DNA of 64,000 nucleotides, taken from Misgurnus anguillicaudatus. Lineage: Eukaryota > Chordata > Actinopteri > Cypriniformes > Cobitidae. The stretch spans positions 23,516,001-23,580,000 of the forward strand of contig NC_073361.2 in assembly GCF_027580225.2 (NCBI RefSeq), given 5' to 3'. Positions within the stretch are counted from its first letter, which is position 1. Every line of letters begins with the position of its first letter. Shown here one piece after another: positions 24,301-42,417 of this stretch. The notes beneath the pieces are model-generated. The model had not been told where the DNA came from. It searched no databases and saw nothing but the letters and a program-made list of their open reading frames with translations. Both the position numbers and the translations under genes were made by a program.

Positions 24301-24882
24301 CATATTGTGTTTTTTTGTGTCTGCAAAATAATAACTGTTTCTCAATTATCTTTAAAACTATTACAGGTCGATAAAAGTGACTCTTTGTCAACACAGTGGC
24401 TGATGTCAGCAAAGGGCTCTTATAGTCGTGCCGCATACTCCCTACAAAATTACATCAGAAACAGTGACCTGGAAGACATGGAGATGTCTCGTATCATTAA
24501 TAACCGTATAATGAAGGTAACGTTATTCATGTTTTGTAGTTTTTTTTTTTTTGGGCTTCATATTTCATGTCTGAATAGAGCAGGTGGCGCTGATATATAA
24601 AACTCGTATTCTCTTATTTGCCCGTCGATCTCTTTACAGGTGGAGCATAATTTGATCTCTCCTTACGTCTCTCTGAGAGATGTCCCATTCCGCCATGTCT
24701 TCTTCGGTAACGGTTGGCAAACGGCCTCAGACCTGGAAACCTACTTGAAAAGTGTAAGCAAAGGCGAGGCTACCCTGGACATGGACCAGGTTTTAAACCA
24801 GTTTGCTCTGCTCACCTGGACCATCCAGGGCTGTGCAAATGACCTGGCTGGAGAAATCTGGTCTTTAGACAATGAGATATAA
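12309..24882 (+). CDS. tfr1: Transferrin receptor protein 1 (18 coding exons, 767 aa)
   Basis: Type II membrane receptor that carries iron-loaded transferrin into endosomes. Exons: 12309-12353, 12446-12668, 12974-13157, 14288-14422, 15450-15534, 15864-15986, 16619-16717, 16826-16965, 17239-17402, 17491-17607, 19449-19534, 20188-20251, 20358-20425, 21142-21188, 21273-21363, 23397-23636, 24367-24516, 24640-24882. All junctions are GT-AG and in phase; total 2304 nt. Cytoplasmic tail with the YTRF endocytosis signal (residues 21-24), membrane segment about 76-97, stalk with one cysteine (106), protease-associated domain about 197-390, M28-like domain about 390-610, helical dimer domain to the C terminus ([15 protein letters not shown]). 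The peptidase metal site is lost ([13 protein letters not shown]), as in other TfRs. The human RGD of the helical domain reads KGS here (residues 653-655). Length is close to human (760 aa). Which teleost tfr1 paralogue this is cannot be told from the sequence alone. Confidence 0.97.
13230..13904. mobile_element. CTTTCCCCGCCA-family element in tfr1 intron 3
   Basis: The ends CTTTCCCCGCCAGCATTTTT and ATGGTGGGGAAAGAGTTAA are roughly inverted. The same family is seen at 46812-47327 and 52924-53300. It is split by the hAT element at 13411-13672. Confidence 0.6.
13411..13672. mobile_element. Short hAT-like element (CAGTGGTTTTCAAAC ends), nested
   Basis: The ends CAGTGGTTTTCAAACTTTTT and CAGTTTGAGAACCACTG are inverted. 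The flanks CTTTGTAT (13403-13410) and CTTTATAT (13673-13680) match at 7 of 8 positions, as expected of an aged 8-bp target duplication. Confidence 0.8.
13910..14112. mobile_element. MITE, AAAGGGATAGTTCACC family
   Basis: The ends TAAAGGGATAGTTCACC and GTGCTATTCCTTTA are inverted, with matching inner blocks (ACTTGCCCTCA and TTGAGGGTAATAAAT). This type is very common in cyprinid genomes. Confidence 0.7.
14594..15060. repeat. Unclassified repeat-like block in tfr1 intron 4
   Basis: Partially inverted blocks (TTCCCTCGCTAACTTCCCTC, then GGGAAGTTTGCGAGTGCG) suggest a MITE. Termini are not clear. The open frames here are not supported as genes. Confidence 0.35.
15115..15376. mobile_element. MITE, TGTGTCCCAATTCGAAGG family
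   Basis: The ends CTGTGTCCCAATTCGAAGGC and GACTTGGGACACAG are inverted repeats. The left part AGCCTACGACTTGGGACACA at the right end mirrors the start. It is located in tfr1 intron 4, 74 bases before exon 5. Confidence 0.75.
16155..16525. mobile_element. hAT-like element with TAGGGCTG / CAGCTCTA ends
   Basis: The left end is TAGGGCTGGAACAATAA, and the right part has TTAATCGAAAAAATAATCGA repeats ending TTTGCAGCTCTA. There is no readable target duplication. It lies in tfr1 intron 6, between coding exons 6 and 7. Confidence 0.5.
17956..19250. mobile_element. Middle element of the nest (GAACGAGACGCTGCGTC family)
   Basis: The left arm GTTCCCTGAGAAAGGAACGA followed by GACGCTGCGTC has an inverted counterpart GACGCAGCGTGAGTTCCCTC with GAAAGGAAACTGT on the right. 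This family is typical of cyprinid DNA. It is interrupted by 18109-19119. Confidence 0.6.
18109..19119. mobile_element. Inner hAT-like element with perfect 8-bp target duplication
   Basis: GTCGTTAA at 18101-18108 is repeated at 19120-19127. The ends TAGGGTTGTGCCGATAGACG and GGGCATATCGCCCAACACTA are imperfect inverted repeats. Subterminal ATCGTGTATCGACGATC and ATATCGTGTATCGCCGATC blocks occur near both ends. No transposase frame is seen. Confidence 0.85.
19624..20007. mobile_element. MITE, AAAGGTGCAGTGTGTAAA family
   Basis: The ends TTAAAGGTGCAGTGTGTAAA and TTACACACTGCACCTTTAA are near-perfect inverted repeats. A diverged copy lies at about 55050-55795. It is located in tfr1 intron 11. Confidence 0.85.
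20426..21141 (+). other. tfr1 intron 13, no further feature
   Basis: No exon, RNA gene or clear inverted-repeat element is visible. The next coding exon is only 47 bases (21142-21188) and is easily missed; the frame and the PVNTG motif support it. Confidence 0.5.
21465..22297. mobile_element. Long palindromic MITE, ATAGTTCGGCC family (nested)
   Basis: The left arm starts TTAAAGGCATAGTTCGGCC and the right arm ends GGCCGAACTATCCCTTTAA. The arms match over roughly 370 bases each (for example CTTCCGGTAGCGCCGCCATC against its complement near 21955). A second copy lies at 57946-59205. Confidence 0.85.
22457..22862. mobile_element. Truncated element, TTAAAGGTGACATAGAATG family
   Basis: The left terminus is TTAAAGGTGACATAGAATGG. 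The sequence then parallels the reverse complement of 58463-58928 up to GTGGGTAGACTACCA, where the copy stops without the other terminus. Confidence 0.65.
23637..24366 (+). other. tfr1 intron 16, no further feature
   Basis: No recognised repeat or RNA gene. Possible remnants of a hAT element around 23840-23960 are too weak to call. Confidence 0.4.
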
Positions 24883-25446
24883 TGTATTTCACTATAACAA
24901 CAACAAACCTGGCTTTTAGTGTCTCGATAAACTGACAACAAACATAAACCCACTGCTACCAAATAGCCTTGATTTGAGTTCAGTACAGCACTAAGCACTA
25001 AATACAGTTGAACAAGCATATCTACTGTAGAAAATGAGTTATTTGACGCCGGCTAAATATAAAAAGTTATGAATTTCACAATTTGACTTTGATATACACA
25101 AATTTGCATAGATAGGGTTAATGAATTCAAATTCTTTAATCATATGAAGTTGTGTAACTCTCTCTATATATAAAGATACATTTCATATATTGTATCATTT
25201 ATTTCATCACTATGATAAAGGAGTCTACTATTATTTATTGAAACTCCTTCACCAACTTTAAAGGTTCAAATTGTCAACCCCAAGATAAACAAGTTATCAA
25301 GTTTGATGCTGATGCATAAGTGCATATTGAGAAATTTGACATTTGCTGCTATGTGAAAATTGAACGGCAGTGGCACCTTAACCCCAAATTGATGCACGGG
25401 ATGTTTTTGCACCCGTTTAGCAGTGCTTGAGAACCTTATTTATTTA

Positions 25447-25473
25447 TTTATCAGTGACAGTGTTCACTATAAA
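25447..25473 (+). promoter_or_regulatory. tfr1: Iron-responsive element A
   Basis: Lower stem TTTAT/ATAAA, bulged C at 25452, 5-bp upper stem AGTGA/TCACT, loop CAGTGT. All upper-stem pairs are Watson-Crick. Confidence 0.95.
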
Positions 25474-25482
25474 AGTTTTTTT

Positions 25483-25509
25483 ATTATCGGAAGCAGTGCC
25501 TTCCATAAT
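25483..25509 (+). promoter_or_regulatory. tfr1: Iron-responsive element B
   Basis: Lower stem ATTAT/ATAAT, bulged C at 25488, upper stem GGAAG/CTTCC, loop CAGTGC. By my recollection this is essentially the same as the human TFRC IRE-B core. Confidence 0.97.
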
Positions 25510-25883
25510 TGTGACGGTTATACTGTCAATTCTTTAAAAGCAGCATCTGCTACAGAAATAAAATGCATGTTACCAACAGCTGTCATCAGAAATGTATATT
25601 GTTACGCATGGAAATACACCCCCAAAAAATATATATATAATTTGAATGCAGTTCCTCTTTTCTAAATATGTAGGAAACGAAATCAACAATATTGTTACCA
25701 AATGATTAAAACATGTTAGAGTTATGGTGGCAGTTTACTATAAAAAAAGCTTATTTTTGTTGGTGTGGAAGCAAAATAAATTGGTAAAAATAAAAAATTT
25801 CCATTTTGAGCAACTCAATATTTAATTGAGCATTTCTGTGACAAAGCATTTTTTTGTAACATTTATATTTCTATTGTAAAACC

Positions 25884-25910
25884 ATTATCGGGAGCAGTGT
25901 CTTCCATAAT
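25884..25910 (+). promoter_or_regulatory. tfr1: Iron-responsive element C
   Basis: Lower stem ATTAT/ATAAT, bulged C at 25889, upper stem GGGAG/CTTCC with one G-U pair, loop CAGTGT. Confidence 0.97.
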
Positions 25911-25950
25911 GTGGAGTCTTTGATGGTAGTTTTTGCCTACCAGCGTGTAT

Positions 25951-25975
25951 ATATCGAGGGCAGTGACCCTCATAT
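25951..25975 (+). promoter_or_regulatory. tfr1: Iron-responsive element D
   Basis: Lower stem ATAT/ATAT, bulged C at 25955, upper stem GAGGG/CCCTC, loop CAGTGA. Confidence 0.95.
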
Positions 25976-25995
25976 TTCACTACAGCGTGGATCAA

Positions 25996-26022
25996 ATTAT
26001 CGGGAACAGTGTTTCCCATAGT
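25996..26022 (+). promoter_or_regulatory. tfr1: Iron-responsive element E
   Basis: Lower stem ATTAT/ATAGT with one G-U pair and possible extension, bulged C at 26001, upper stem GGGAA/TTCCC, loop CAGTGT. Confidence 0.97.
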
Positions 26023-26596
26023 TTATTTATGTATTTGTGTGTTTTTTTTCTGCTTTGTTACTATTTGAGACTAAGTAGGCCTACGCCGGACAATCATTTT
26101 TAGATGTCAGTTGTGGTTTTGATTTAGTCATGCTTTTGTGTTTTATATTTGGTGTTCGGGTTACTTTCAAAATGTCCTTTTTGAGTGTTGTTTGAGTTTG
26201 CACTTTTTTTGTGTTCCAAAGCAGGTGTTGTAAAAAGGATATGGTCTTTTTGTTTAATGACTCGAATGTGTTTTTTTTCTGTTGATTTTTGGTAGTGGAT
26301 CAATGTATTAAGGCACTTCTGATAAAGCTTAGTGGACATCAGTCACTTTGTCTATTCATGTGGCACTTACCAGAAAGTTACAAAGCTTTTTTGATCTTTC
26401 ATAGCATGTTAGTATGTGCATGAAATGAAACTGAACATTTCAGAGTGTTTTAAAAACACACTTTAGTGCACTTGAGCTAATAAAAATAACTAGGCATTTC
26501 AACTGTTACTTCTTGCCAGTTAGGGTTTGATTTACCAGCTTTAAGATGATCAAGGATGTTTTGGGTGTAGGGGTGTGAAATGGTTATTTGTTGTTA

Positions 26597-26757
26597 CACT
26601 GTAAAATATGTTGGTTTAACTTAAAGTAACCTGGTTGCCTTAATTTTGAGTTTATTCAACTTGATGTTAATGTTAATTAACTAATATTTTAAAGTCAAAT
26701 CAACTAAATTTTAAGGCTACCTGGCAACTTGAGTTAAACCAACACATTTTTTTTACA
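26597..26757. mobile_element. Palindromic MITE inside tfr1 3' UTR
   Basis: The left end CACTGTAAAATATGTTGG and the right end CCAACACATTTTTTTTACA are inverted, with matching inner blocks (AAAGTAACCTGGTTGCCTTA and TAAGGCTACCTGGCAACTT). It ends about 40 bases before the AATAAA. Confidence 0.75.
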
Positions 26758-26796
26758 ATACTGATCTTTGTGTTCAAAAACTGTCAACATTACTCT

Positions 26797-26802
26797 AATA
26801 AA
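26797..26802 (+). terminator. tfr1: Poly(A) signal of tfr1
   Basis: AATAAA followed by a T-rich stretch (CTTTTTGTTTTTG) about 20 bases later. It is the first hexamer after the IRE array. Earlier AATAAA hexamers at 25557 and 25775 lie between IRE-B and IRE-C. Confidence 0.65.
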
Positions 26803-27129
26803 CTTGAGCTTTACGCCTGACTTTTTGTTTTTGTATGACTGAGCTTTTGTAAAAACAACACCAAATGGCTTAAAAACTTAATTAAATGTTAAATGTCTTT
26901 GCTTTATTTCGGAAGATCAAACTTATGATGGTGTCCTCGATATAGCAAAACACAAGCGATAATCCTCACCGGCAACATTGTGATCCCCATAAGAAAAATT
27001 TTATTTGAATGTCATTATTGTATAAAAGTCCGAATGTAAGGTTTGTTTGTTGTGGTTACATTTACAATATGTATAGATTTGCCTATAGTGTTTTTCTGAA
27101 TGTCTGAACAAACATCAATAACTTCATTG

Positions 27130-27600
27130 GACACCAACATGAAAAATACTGTAGTGTATGTTAGTGTAAACCGTATAAAATTCTTGGAGAGTGTTTTTTC
27201 TTACCATAGTAAATAGTAGAGTATACTACAGTATTCGCTACATATCAATTCACTATGGTTGTTTCAGAATAGCGCAGGTAAGCAAAGTACAGTAATTACT
27301 AAAGTTTGTATACCATATGGCTGTTGAATGCTTTATTTTGATTGGTTGAGAAGTTTTCCATGGCTATGCATTATTTTTTTATAAACACACACCTGACATG
27401 TCAAATTTCTTACCTATGTCTTTAGTGACTGTGGTATAAGCTTAATAATAATTGACTTTGGTCTATTGAATTATTTGAAAATAATGCACAATCTGCATTA
27501 CCACCTTGGGTGTGCATTATTTTTGAATAATTCAACAGTCTGTCTTCAATTAGTCCTTATATAATGTACCTCTACAATATACATTTTACTAGTGAATACC
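27130..27600. repeat. Repeat-rich intergenic block
   Basis: 27150-27310 resembles the TACTATAGTAAA block at 5925-6170. 27320-27545 has an imperfect inverted pair (ATGCATTATTTTTTTATAA and GTGTGCATTATTTTTGAATA). No gene is seen. Confidence 0.45.
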
Positions 27601-27724
27601 ATGTACTATAGTATTTTTTTCATATGGGCCATATTTTTTAAAATGTTTTGTATTTGTGTGAGGATTAGGTTTATGATTGGACTTAAGATGAAAAATGTAA
27701 ATAGCTTGCTGTGTTTCCTCCCTG

Positions 27725-27976
27725 ATACAGTGACCCCGCCCCCTCTATGTGCCTGCAAGTGTGGGTGCACTGTGCCTTTAAGAAAAAGATCAATCCTTAT
27801 TGAAGAAGCTGGAGGATTACGGACGCTGAGCAGCTAATTATCTTTCCTATAAAATTAGAATTTATGTCAGAGTAAAAAATCTGAAAAAATCTGTCTGTTT
27901 TAAAATAGCATTTACTTAAAACTAAATGAGCGTGACTAGACCGCCGCGGTATCAGATGGTCGGAAATCGACGCAGG
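27725..27976 (+). promoter_or_regulatory. tnk2: Candidate upstream promoter and non-coding exon of tnk2
   Basis: A GC box (CCCCGCCCCC, 27734-27743) precedes a repeat-free, CpG-containing stretch that ends in a good donor (ATCGACGCAG/GTAACC, donor at 27976). It would be a usual place for a 5' non-coding exon of the next + strand gene. This rests on context only. Confidence 0.3.
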
Positions 27977-28880
27977 TAACCTCATCCTACATCACTACAG
28001 AGCCAGCCAGTCAGTGAATATGGCTAACACAATCTTTAATTCGCTTAAATGTATCTGAATGTGTATAAACGCATTTTAAGTAAGTTGAAAACGCATATTT
28101 GTGATTCTTGATATCGGAATTTTAGGTGGACAGTGGTCGTGTCTAAATGTAAAACGCGGTCTGGTTAGAATGAGTACATTATGCATATGGACACGCGCTG
28201 ACTTGACGCGTAATAGTGTCCAAAAATGTTGTTTATTTGGCCGTATGCTACGATTTGAGACACGGCTAGGTTGGTATTCATCGACTTCTAATCATGTTTT
28301 AGGTATATCTAAAATAATAATTTGAAAATGATATAAAATTAAATAAATAATCCAGGAGCGGCCTTTAGTTATAGCGATTTACCAGGGTGAGGTGAGACAA
28401 CAGGTACTGTAACGTTATGTCCAGTGTGTAATGGTTGTAGTGCTATTTGTATTGTATTTACAGCAGGACATGAACATAAGAAGATTTTTGATATGATGGA
28501 CATTGTGTCATCAAGGCTTATATATGTAAATCTCTTTGCAGTTGAATGTTTACACGAGTAAGCCTTAAATTCCTATGTGCCTGTCATGGAGACAAACACT
28601 GGATGCTGGAGGATTGTCCATGATGTCTGTCTGAATTCAGTGGACATTTTCTAAGGACCTCAGGACTGACATAAAGCTTGGTAAGACCACATCTGGGTAT
28701 CATTTCATTTGTTTCCCAGACTGTATATTGTTGAATGTCTTGGTACATGTTAGCACAGATAGTGGAATACAAAATAAGCTGTATTTAATTCTCTGTCATG
28801 TTTTGTTTTTGTTTTCTATAATTTGTGACCCTGCCTCAAAAACGTAGCTAAAGTCATTTTTATGATTTACTACTTTCTAC
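27977..28880. other. Intergenic or tnk2 intron, no gene recognised
   Basis: No recognised element or exon. Short open frames here have no protein-like content. Confidence 0.4.
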
Positions 28881-29016
28881 TAGGGCTAGGTATCGATTCA
28901 GATGTTCCAGATCGATTCGATTGAGAATTCACCAGCAATCAAATCGATTCGATTTCGATTCTCGGTACGATTTTTGATTTCAGTTCTCGGGGCGGTTTTT
29001 ATACTCAATTCTCTGT
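28881..29016. mobile_element. hAT-like left end, interrupted by MITE
   Basis: It starts TAGGGCTAGGTATCGATTC with several TCGATTCGATT blocks. It breaks off at the MITE 29017-29231, and the right terminus is not found. Confidence 0.5.
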
Positions 29017-29231
29017 TTAAAGGCGTAATGTTGACATTTGAAATCACCTAAACAAACACGCCCCACCCCAATAGAATCTGGACCTTCATTTGATAGACCC
29101 GCCCCACTCATAGGCAACGATGTTGGTTAGTTGACACGCCCCTTACTGCTGATTGGCTGCAAGTGTGTTTTGGTAGTCGGCCCGACTCCCTTTTCTGGAG
29201 TGTTTTTTAAAAATCATGCACCCCGCCTTTA
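29017..29231. mobile_element. MITE with AAAGGCG ends (copy 2)
   Basis: Second copy of the 10885-11104 element, sharing TTTGAAATCACCTAAACAAA and GTGTTTTGGTAGTCGGCCCG. The ends are TTAAAGGCG and CACCCCGCCTTTA. Confidence 0.8.
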
Positions 29232-29539
29232 GCTAAAGAGCGGCTGCCAAACCTCCCTTAACATAACGGTGATTCATGATCGGCGTCTCCCATCTTCTTT
29301 AGGAAACCAATTTTTTTTTATTTTCGATGAGGTATTTGTTCCAGAGTTCAGTTTAGCCACTAGTCAGCCCATTAAACAAACAGAGAACGGAAGTTAAGTT
29401 CCGCCCAGACACGTAACCGTCTATACTTTTGGTTCACAAACCAATAGCAATTAATAGCAGTTACTTTATTTTGCTCTCAGTTGAATCTTAGAGGATTCAT
29501 GGGAATTGCAAAACTTGTCTACAGAATCAAAAACCCTTT

Positions 29540-30861
29540 GGGTGGGTTGCACAAACAAGGATTAGGCCTAAATCTGGTTTAAATCAAAGCTTATTTAATA
29601 ATTATGTTGCACCAAACTTTAAACCTGTTTAAAAATAATCAGGCTTTCCTTTAAACTTCCATTTTGATCCAAGTTTAAGTTTTACAGTAAATCTAGATGA
29701 TCTTTAATCCTGTTGCTCCATTTCTTAAAACTCTGTTTTAAATCTAAGTGAGGGATTAACTTTAAACTTGAATATGAGGAGGTTTAAATATGTTTTATTT
29801 AAAATTAAATGTCTGGCTAAATTATTAGAAATGATTAGAGGCTGTTCCATAAAACAAGATTACGAAAAAAGCCAGGCTTATTTTGTGAAGTCAGACTTAT
29901 TGTCAGTCGATTCGGTTCCATTAAGTGAACTTGAAAAAGTTGGAACTCAGTTACTATGGCACTTGGAAACTAGCCTGGTCCGAGGCAGGCTAAATGCCAG
30001 GCTAAGCCTCAGTTGTTGCTTAACTAGACTTCTAAACACTGAACTGTAAATGCCATGATATTACCGCTGACTCTCTGACATTTTATTTGACTTTATAAAC
30101 CACTATCAGTATAAAAATTAACTTATATACCAAATTTAACACAATTTGTTAAAATAATAATTAATACAATTGTATTTTATTTTCTCCTTTAATGAAGCAC
30201 TTTGAAAAGTACAAAGTATTTAGTTCGTAGTGATTTCCCAGCCTTTTATATGGTTTTGTTTATTGCAGCAGTATTAACAAATCACCGCTCTCTCTTTAAC
30301 TTTGATCGATTTGATCTACGCTCGACCACTAGGTCTGCTCAAGAATAGCGTGCACGAGCTATTATCTTGACTTCTTGAGCCTCGTTCAAATTAGTAGGAC
30401 TGCGTAAACCTCAACTACCCGTTATGGAACTGATTTAAGCGGGACTGATACATTTGGTTAATTCAAGTCAGGTTTTTAATTGTAATCCTTGCTTTTACAA
30501 GCGAGTTTTATGGAACAGCCCTCAGATTTGTTAATCAATACAATTAGCCTACCGGTGTATGTAGGTGATTTATAATACAAAAATTACATTACCTTTGCTT
30601 GCATAAACTGTTTATTTCCTTTTTGAATGACAAGGTCAACATTGTTGCTGTTTAATTACTCTGGAAAATTCAACATGGCGGACAAAATAAATCGCAGATG
30701 AAGGGTTTAATACAGTTTAAAGTTTTAATCTGAGATTTGTTAATCTGTGTTTAAATTTAAGTGGTGCAACACAACTCAAATTAAAATTAAACTGAGATCA
30801 ACAAACCCTAGATTAGCTCTAAACTCTGCTTAAGTTAATCCTTGTTGGTGCAACCCACCCT
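29540..30861. mobile_element. Palindromic element, GGGTGGGTTGCAC family
   Basis: The 25-base terminal inverted repeats match at 24 positions (GGGTGGGTTGCACAAACAAG against GGGTGGGTTGCACCAACAAG). It contains a second element at 29838-30523. No transposase. Confidence 0.85.
29838..30523. mobile_element. Nested element, GGCTGTTCCATAAAAC family
   Basis: The left terminus AGAGGCTGTTCCATAAAAC and the right terminus GTTTTATGGAACAGCCCT are inverted repeats. It lies inside 29540-30861. Confidence 0.8.
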
Positions 30862-31132
30862 ACATGTTTCAAAGGGTGTATGTTTTATCCTTTCTACATG
30901 TTCTTCTTATATTGGCGTTCCTCGTGTATATGGGGCATCTAGGTGGGTAGAGATACCATCTGTCCTCTCCTCTTAGTCATGCTCCAGTTACTAAGGGTTG
31001 TTGCGTCATTGTCATGGTTACGATGTCATCGTTCTCTGGATTTGTGTATTTAGAGGGAGAGTGTGAATATGTTTGTGTCTGTAGGCACACTGCTTTCATT
31101 CAGGGTGTTTGGAAACTTACATAAGAACATTC

Positions 31133-31299
<167 letters not shown>

Positions 31300-31432
31300 G
31301 CATATGCTGCCTTGCATAATTCATCAATACTGAATCTGTCAGCAGGTCCTGATTTACAGTTCTGTGTGTATATACTACATATGTAAATGTAAATAGATAT
31401 GTAAATTGTTTTGACATATCTAAAGAAAAAGT

Positions 31433-31582
31433 CTTTGGTTGTTTCAACCCATAGTTGGCTCAAATATGGACAAACCCAACTGTTGGGTTATGAATGGCCC
31501 TATTCTGGGTTGTTGTTTTGGTTTAAACAACCCAGCATTTGTTAGGTTTGTCCATATTTGACCAAATTATGGGTTAAAACCA
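31433..31582. mobile_element. Palindromic MITE, GTTGGGTT family
   Basis: TTTCAACCCATAGTTGGCTC with ATATGGACAAACCCAAC on the left mirrors GGTTTGTCCATATTTGACC with TTATGGGTTAAAAC on the right. Confidence 0.65.
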
Positions 31583-31990
31583 TAGACTATGAAAAATATG
31601 GACGTAGTGTCCGTGACGTCTGCGACCTGGAGAGTCACCAACACCCTAACCAACGTCACCCATAGGTTTGTGAAGAGCGTTTTTGAAGCAAATGGTAGGC
31701 GTTGCCTGCCAGCCTGTGATTGGATGGCCATGTAAGAAACTGACATTGACGAGCGGAGCTTTCAAAACTAGGTATAAAGACCAAAACACTTCTGATACCA
31801 GGCTGTAAACATATTATTTTCTACTGTAAAGTTGGACATTTTAACATGGGGGTCTATGGAAATTGAATTCCTTTTGGAGCCCGCCTCTAGTGGCCCGTTG
31901 ATGAATTGCAGTTTAAGTCACTTCCGTATTGGTTTCATCAGAGAGATCGGAAGGTTGACCCTCGGTTAAAAAAAACCAAAATTTTTTAAT
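31583..31990. repeat. Dispersed repeat, CATAGACTATGAAAAATATGG type
   Basis: Recognised only as a repeat familiar from cyprinid sequence (GTGTCCGTGACGTCTGCGAC, GGTCTATGGAAATTGAATTC). Its class is not determined. Confidence 0.4.
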
Positions 31991-32399
31991 GTGTATGTTA
32001 CACACTAAAAATGTATGTATGTCTCTTGTGATTAGTTAATTGCATCATTCTGCACAGTTTAACATTTTTGTATAATAGTGCCATAACTGTTGTCCCAGAT
32101 ACTGGATTTGCCTAATAGCTGTGTTAGTTTTATCTCTTTTATATCACTCTGTGGTTTCTTTTATCTAACATTTATCCTTTTCATTCGTTGCCATACTTTA
32201 TGCAATGGGAAACATTTAAACATTTATTCTCAAAACTCTACTTCAATCTCATCCTGACTTCTTTGTTCCCTGCACCATAAATAACTTAAGGCCAAAAATA
32301 AAATGAATAGCTCAGTCTGATTCGTTCAATACCAAAGTCGAGTATTTATAGCAAATTGTCGATTCCCGTCAATGCACACATTAGTAAAACAGGTGGATG

Positions 32400-32984
32400 C
32401 TGAACAAGAGAGAGAGAGAGTTTTGCAGTCTGCCCACTTTTACTGCAGCTCACTGTGACTCAGCAAGCAAAACACCAGTTTCGGGATGAGAGACTGCAAA
32501 CGGATGTAAATATCTTGGGACGGGCTAATAACAAGCATGTTAGCTTTCCAGACTGAGACAGGAGACTAAAGCCGATAGAGACAGATGATGAACGTCGACG
32601 TATTTTATATGGAAATCCGGAAAATGCTGCGGTTTGATTTAAGGCACAATCAGTCCGCATTGAATTTGTGAATCAAAAGGGATGAGATTAATCTTTCACA
32701 CACTTTCACAAAAAGCTGGGCAGAGGTTTTGCAACAGAAGACCCACGAGACCGTAACTGTTGTGTGTGGCTGCAGAATCAAATTACGCACGTTTTATTCC
32801 CTCCGTAACTATATCTTAGGAAGGAGAGTTTCGTGTAGCCGTTGGGAGCAAGAATTAAACCAAAAAAAAAATATCTCACATATCAGAGGCAATGCTCCAC
32901 AGTTTACTATGAAAACAGGACACACCCGGAGGGAGTGCGATTCACTTACACACACTCCCTGAAAGCTTTGCTTTGTATACAGAA
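32400..32984 (+). promoter_or_regulatory. tnk2: tnk2 5' leader / possible second promoter
   Basis: Repeat-poor stretch immediately before the first ATG at 32985. No strong acceptor (pyrimidine tract then AG) is seen just upstream of the ATG, so the exon may begin at a transcription start within this segment. There are GAGAGAGA and CAGCTCACTGTGACTCAGC blocks but no clear TATA box. Confidence 0.35.

Positions 32985-42417
<9,433 letters not shown>

Larger units (their letters stand above)
24883..26820 (+). other. tfr1: tfr1 3' UTR
   Basis: Inferred from the stop at 24880-24882, five iron-responsive elements and the AATAAA at 26797. It is about 1.9 kb, mostly AT-rich, and holds a palindromic MITE near its end. 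In vertebrates this UTR is bound by IRP1/IRP2 when iron is low, which protects the mRNA from endonucleolytic decay. Confidence 0.8.

Noticed and set aside
25410..25434. Sixth IRE-like CAGTGC loop (TTTAG/TTGAG stem)
   Set aside because: Three of five pairs are G-U and the base before the stem is G, not the required bulged C.
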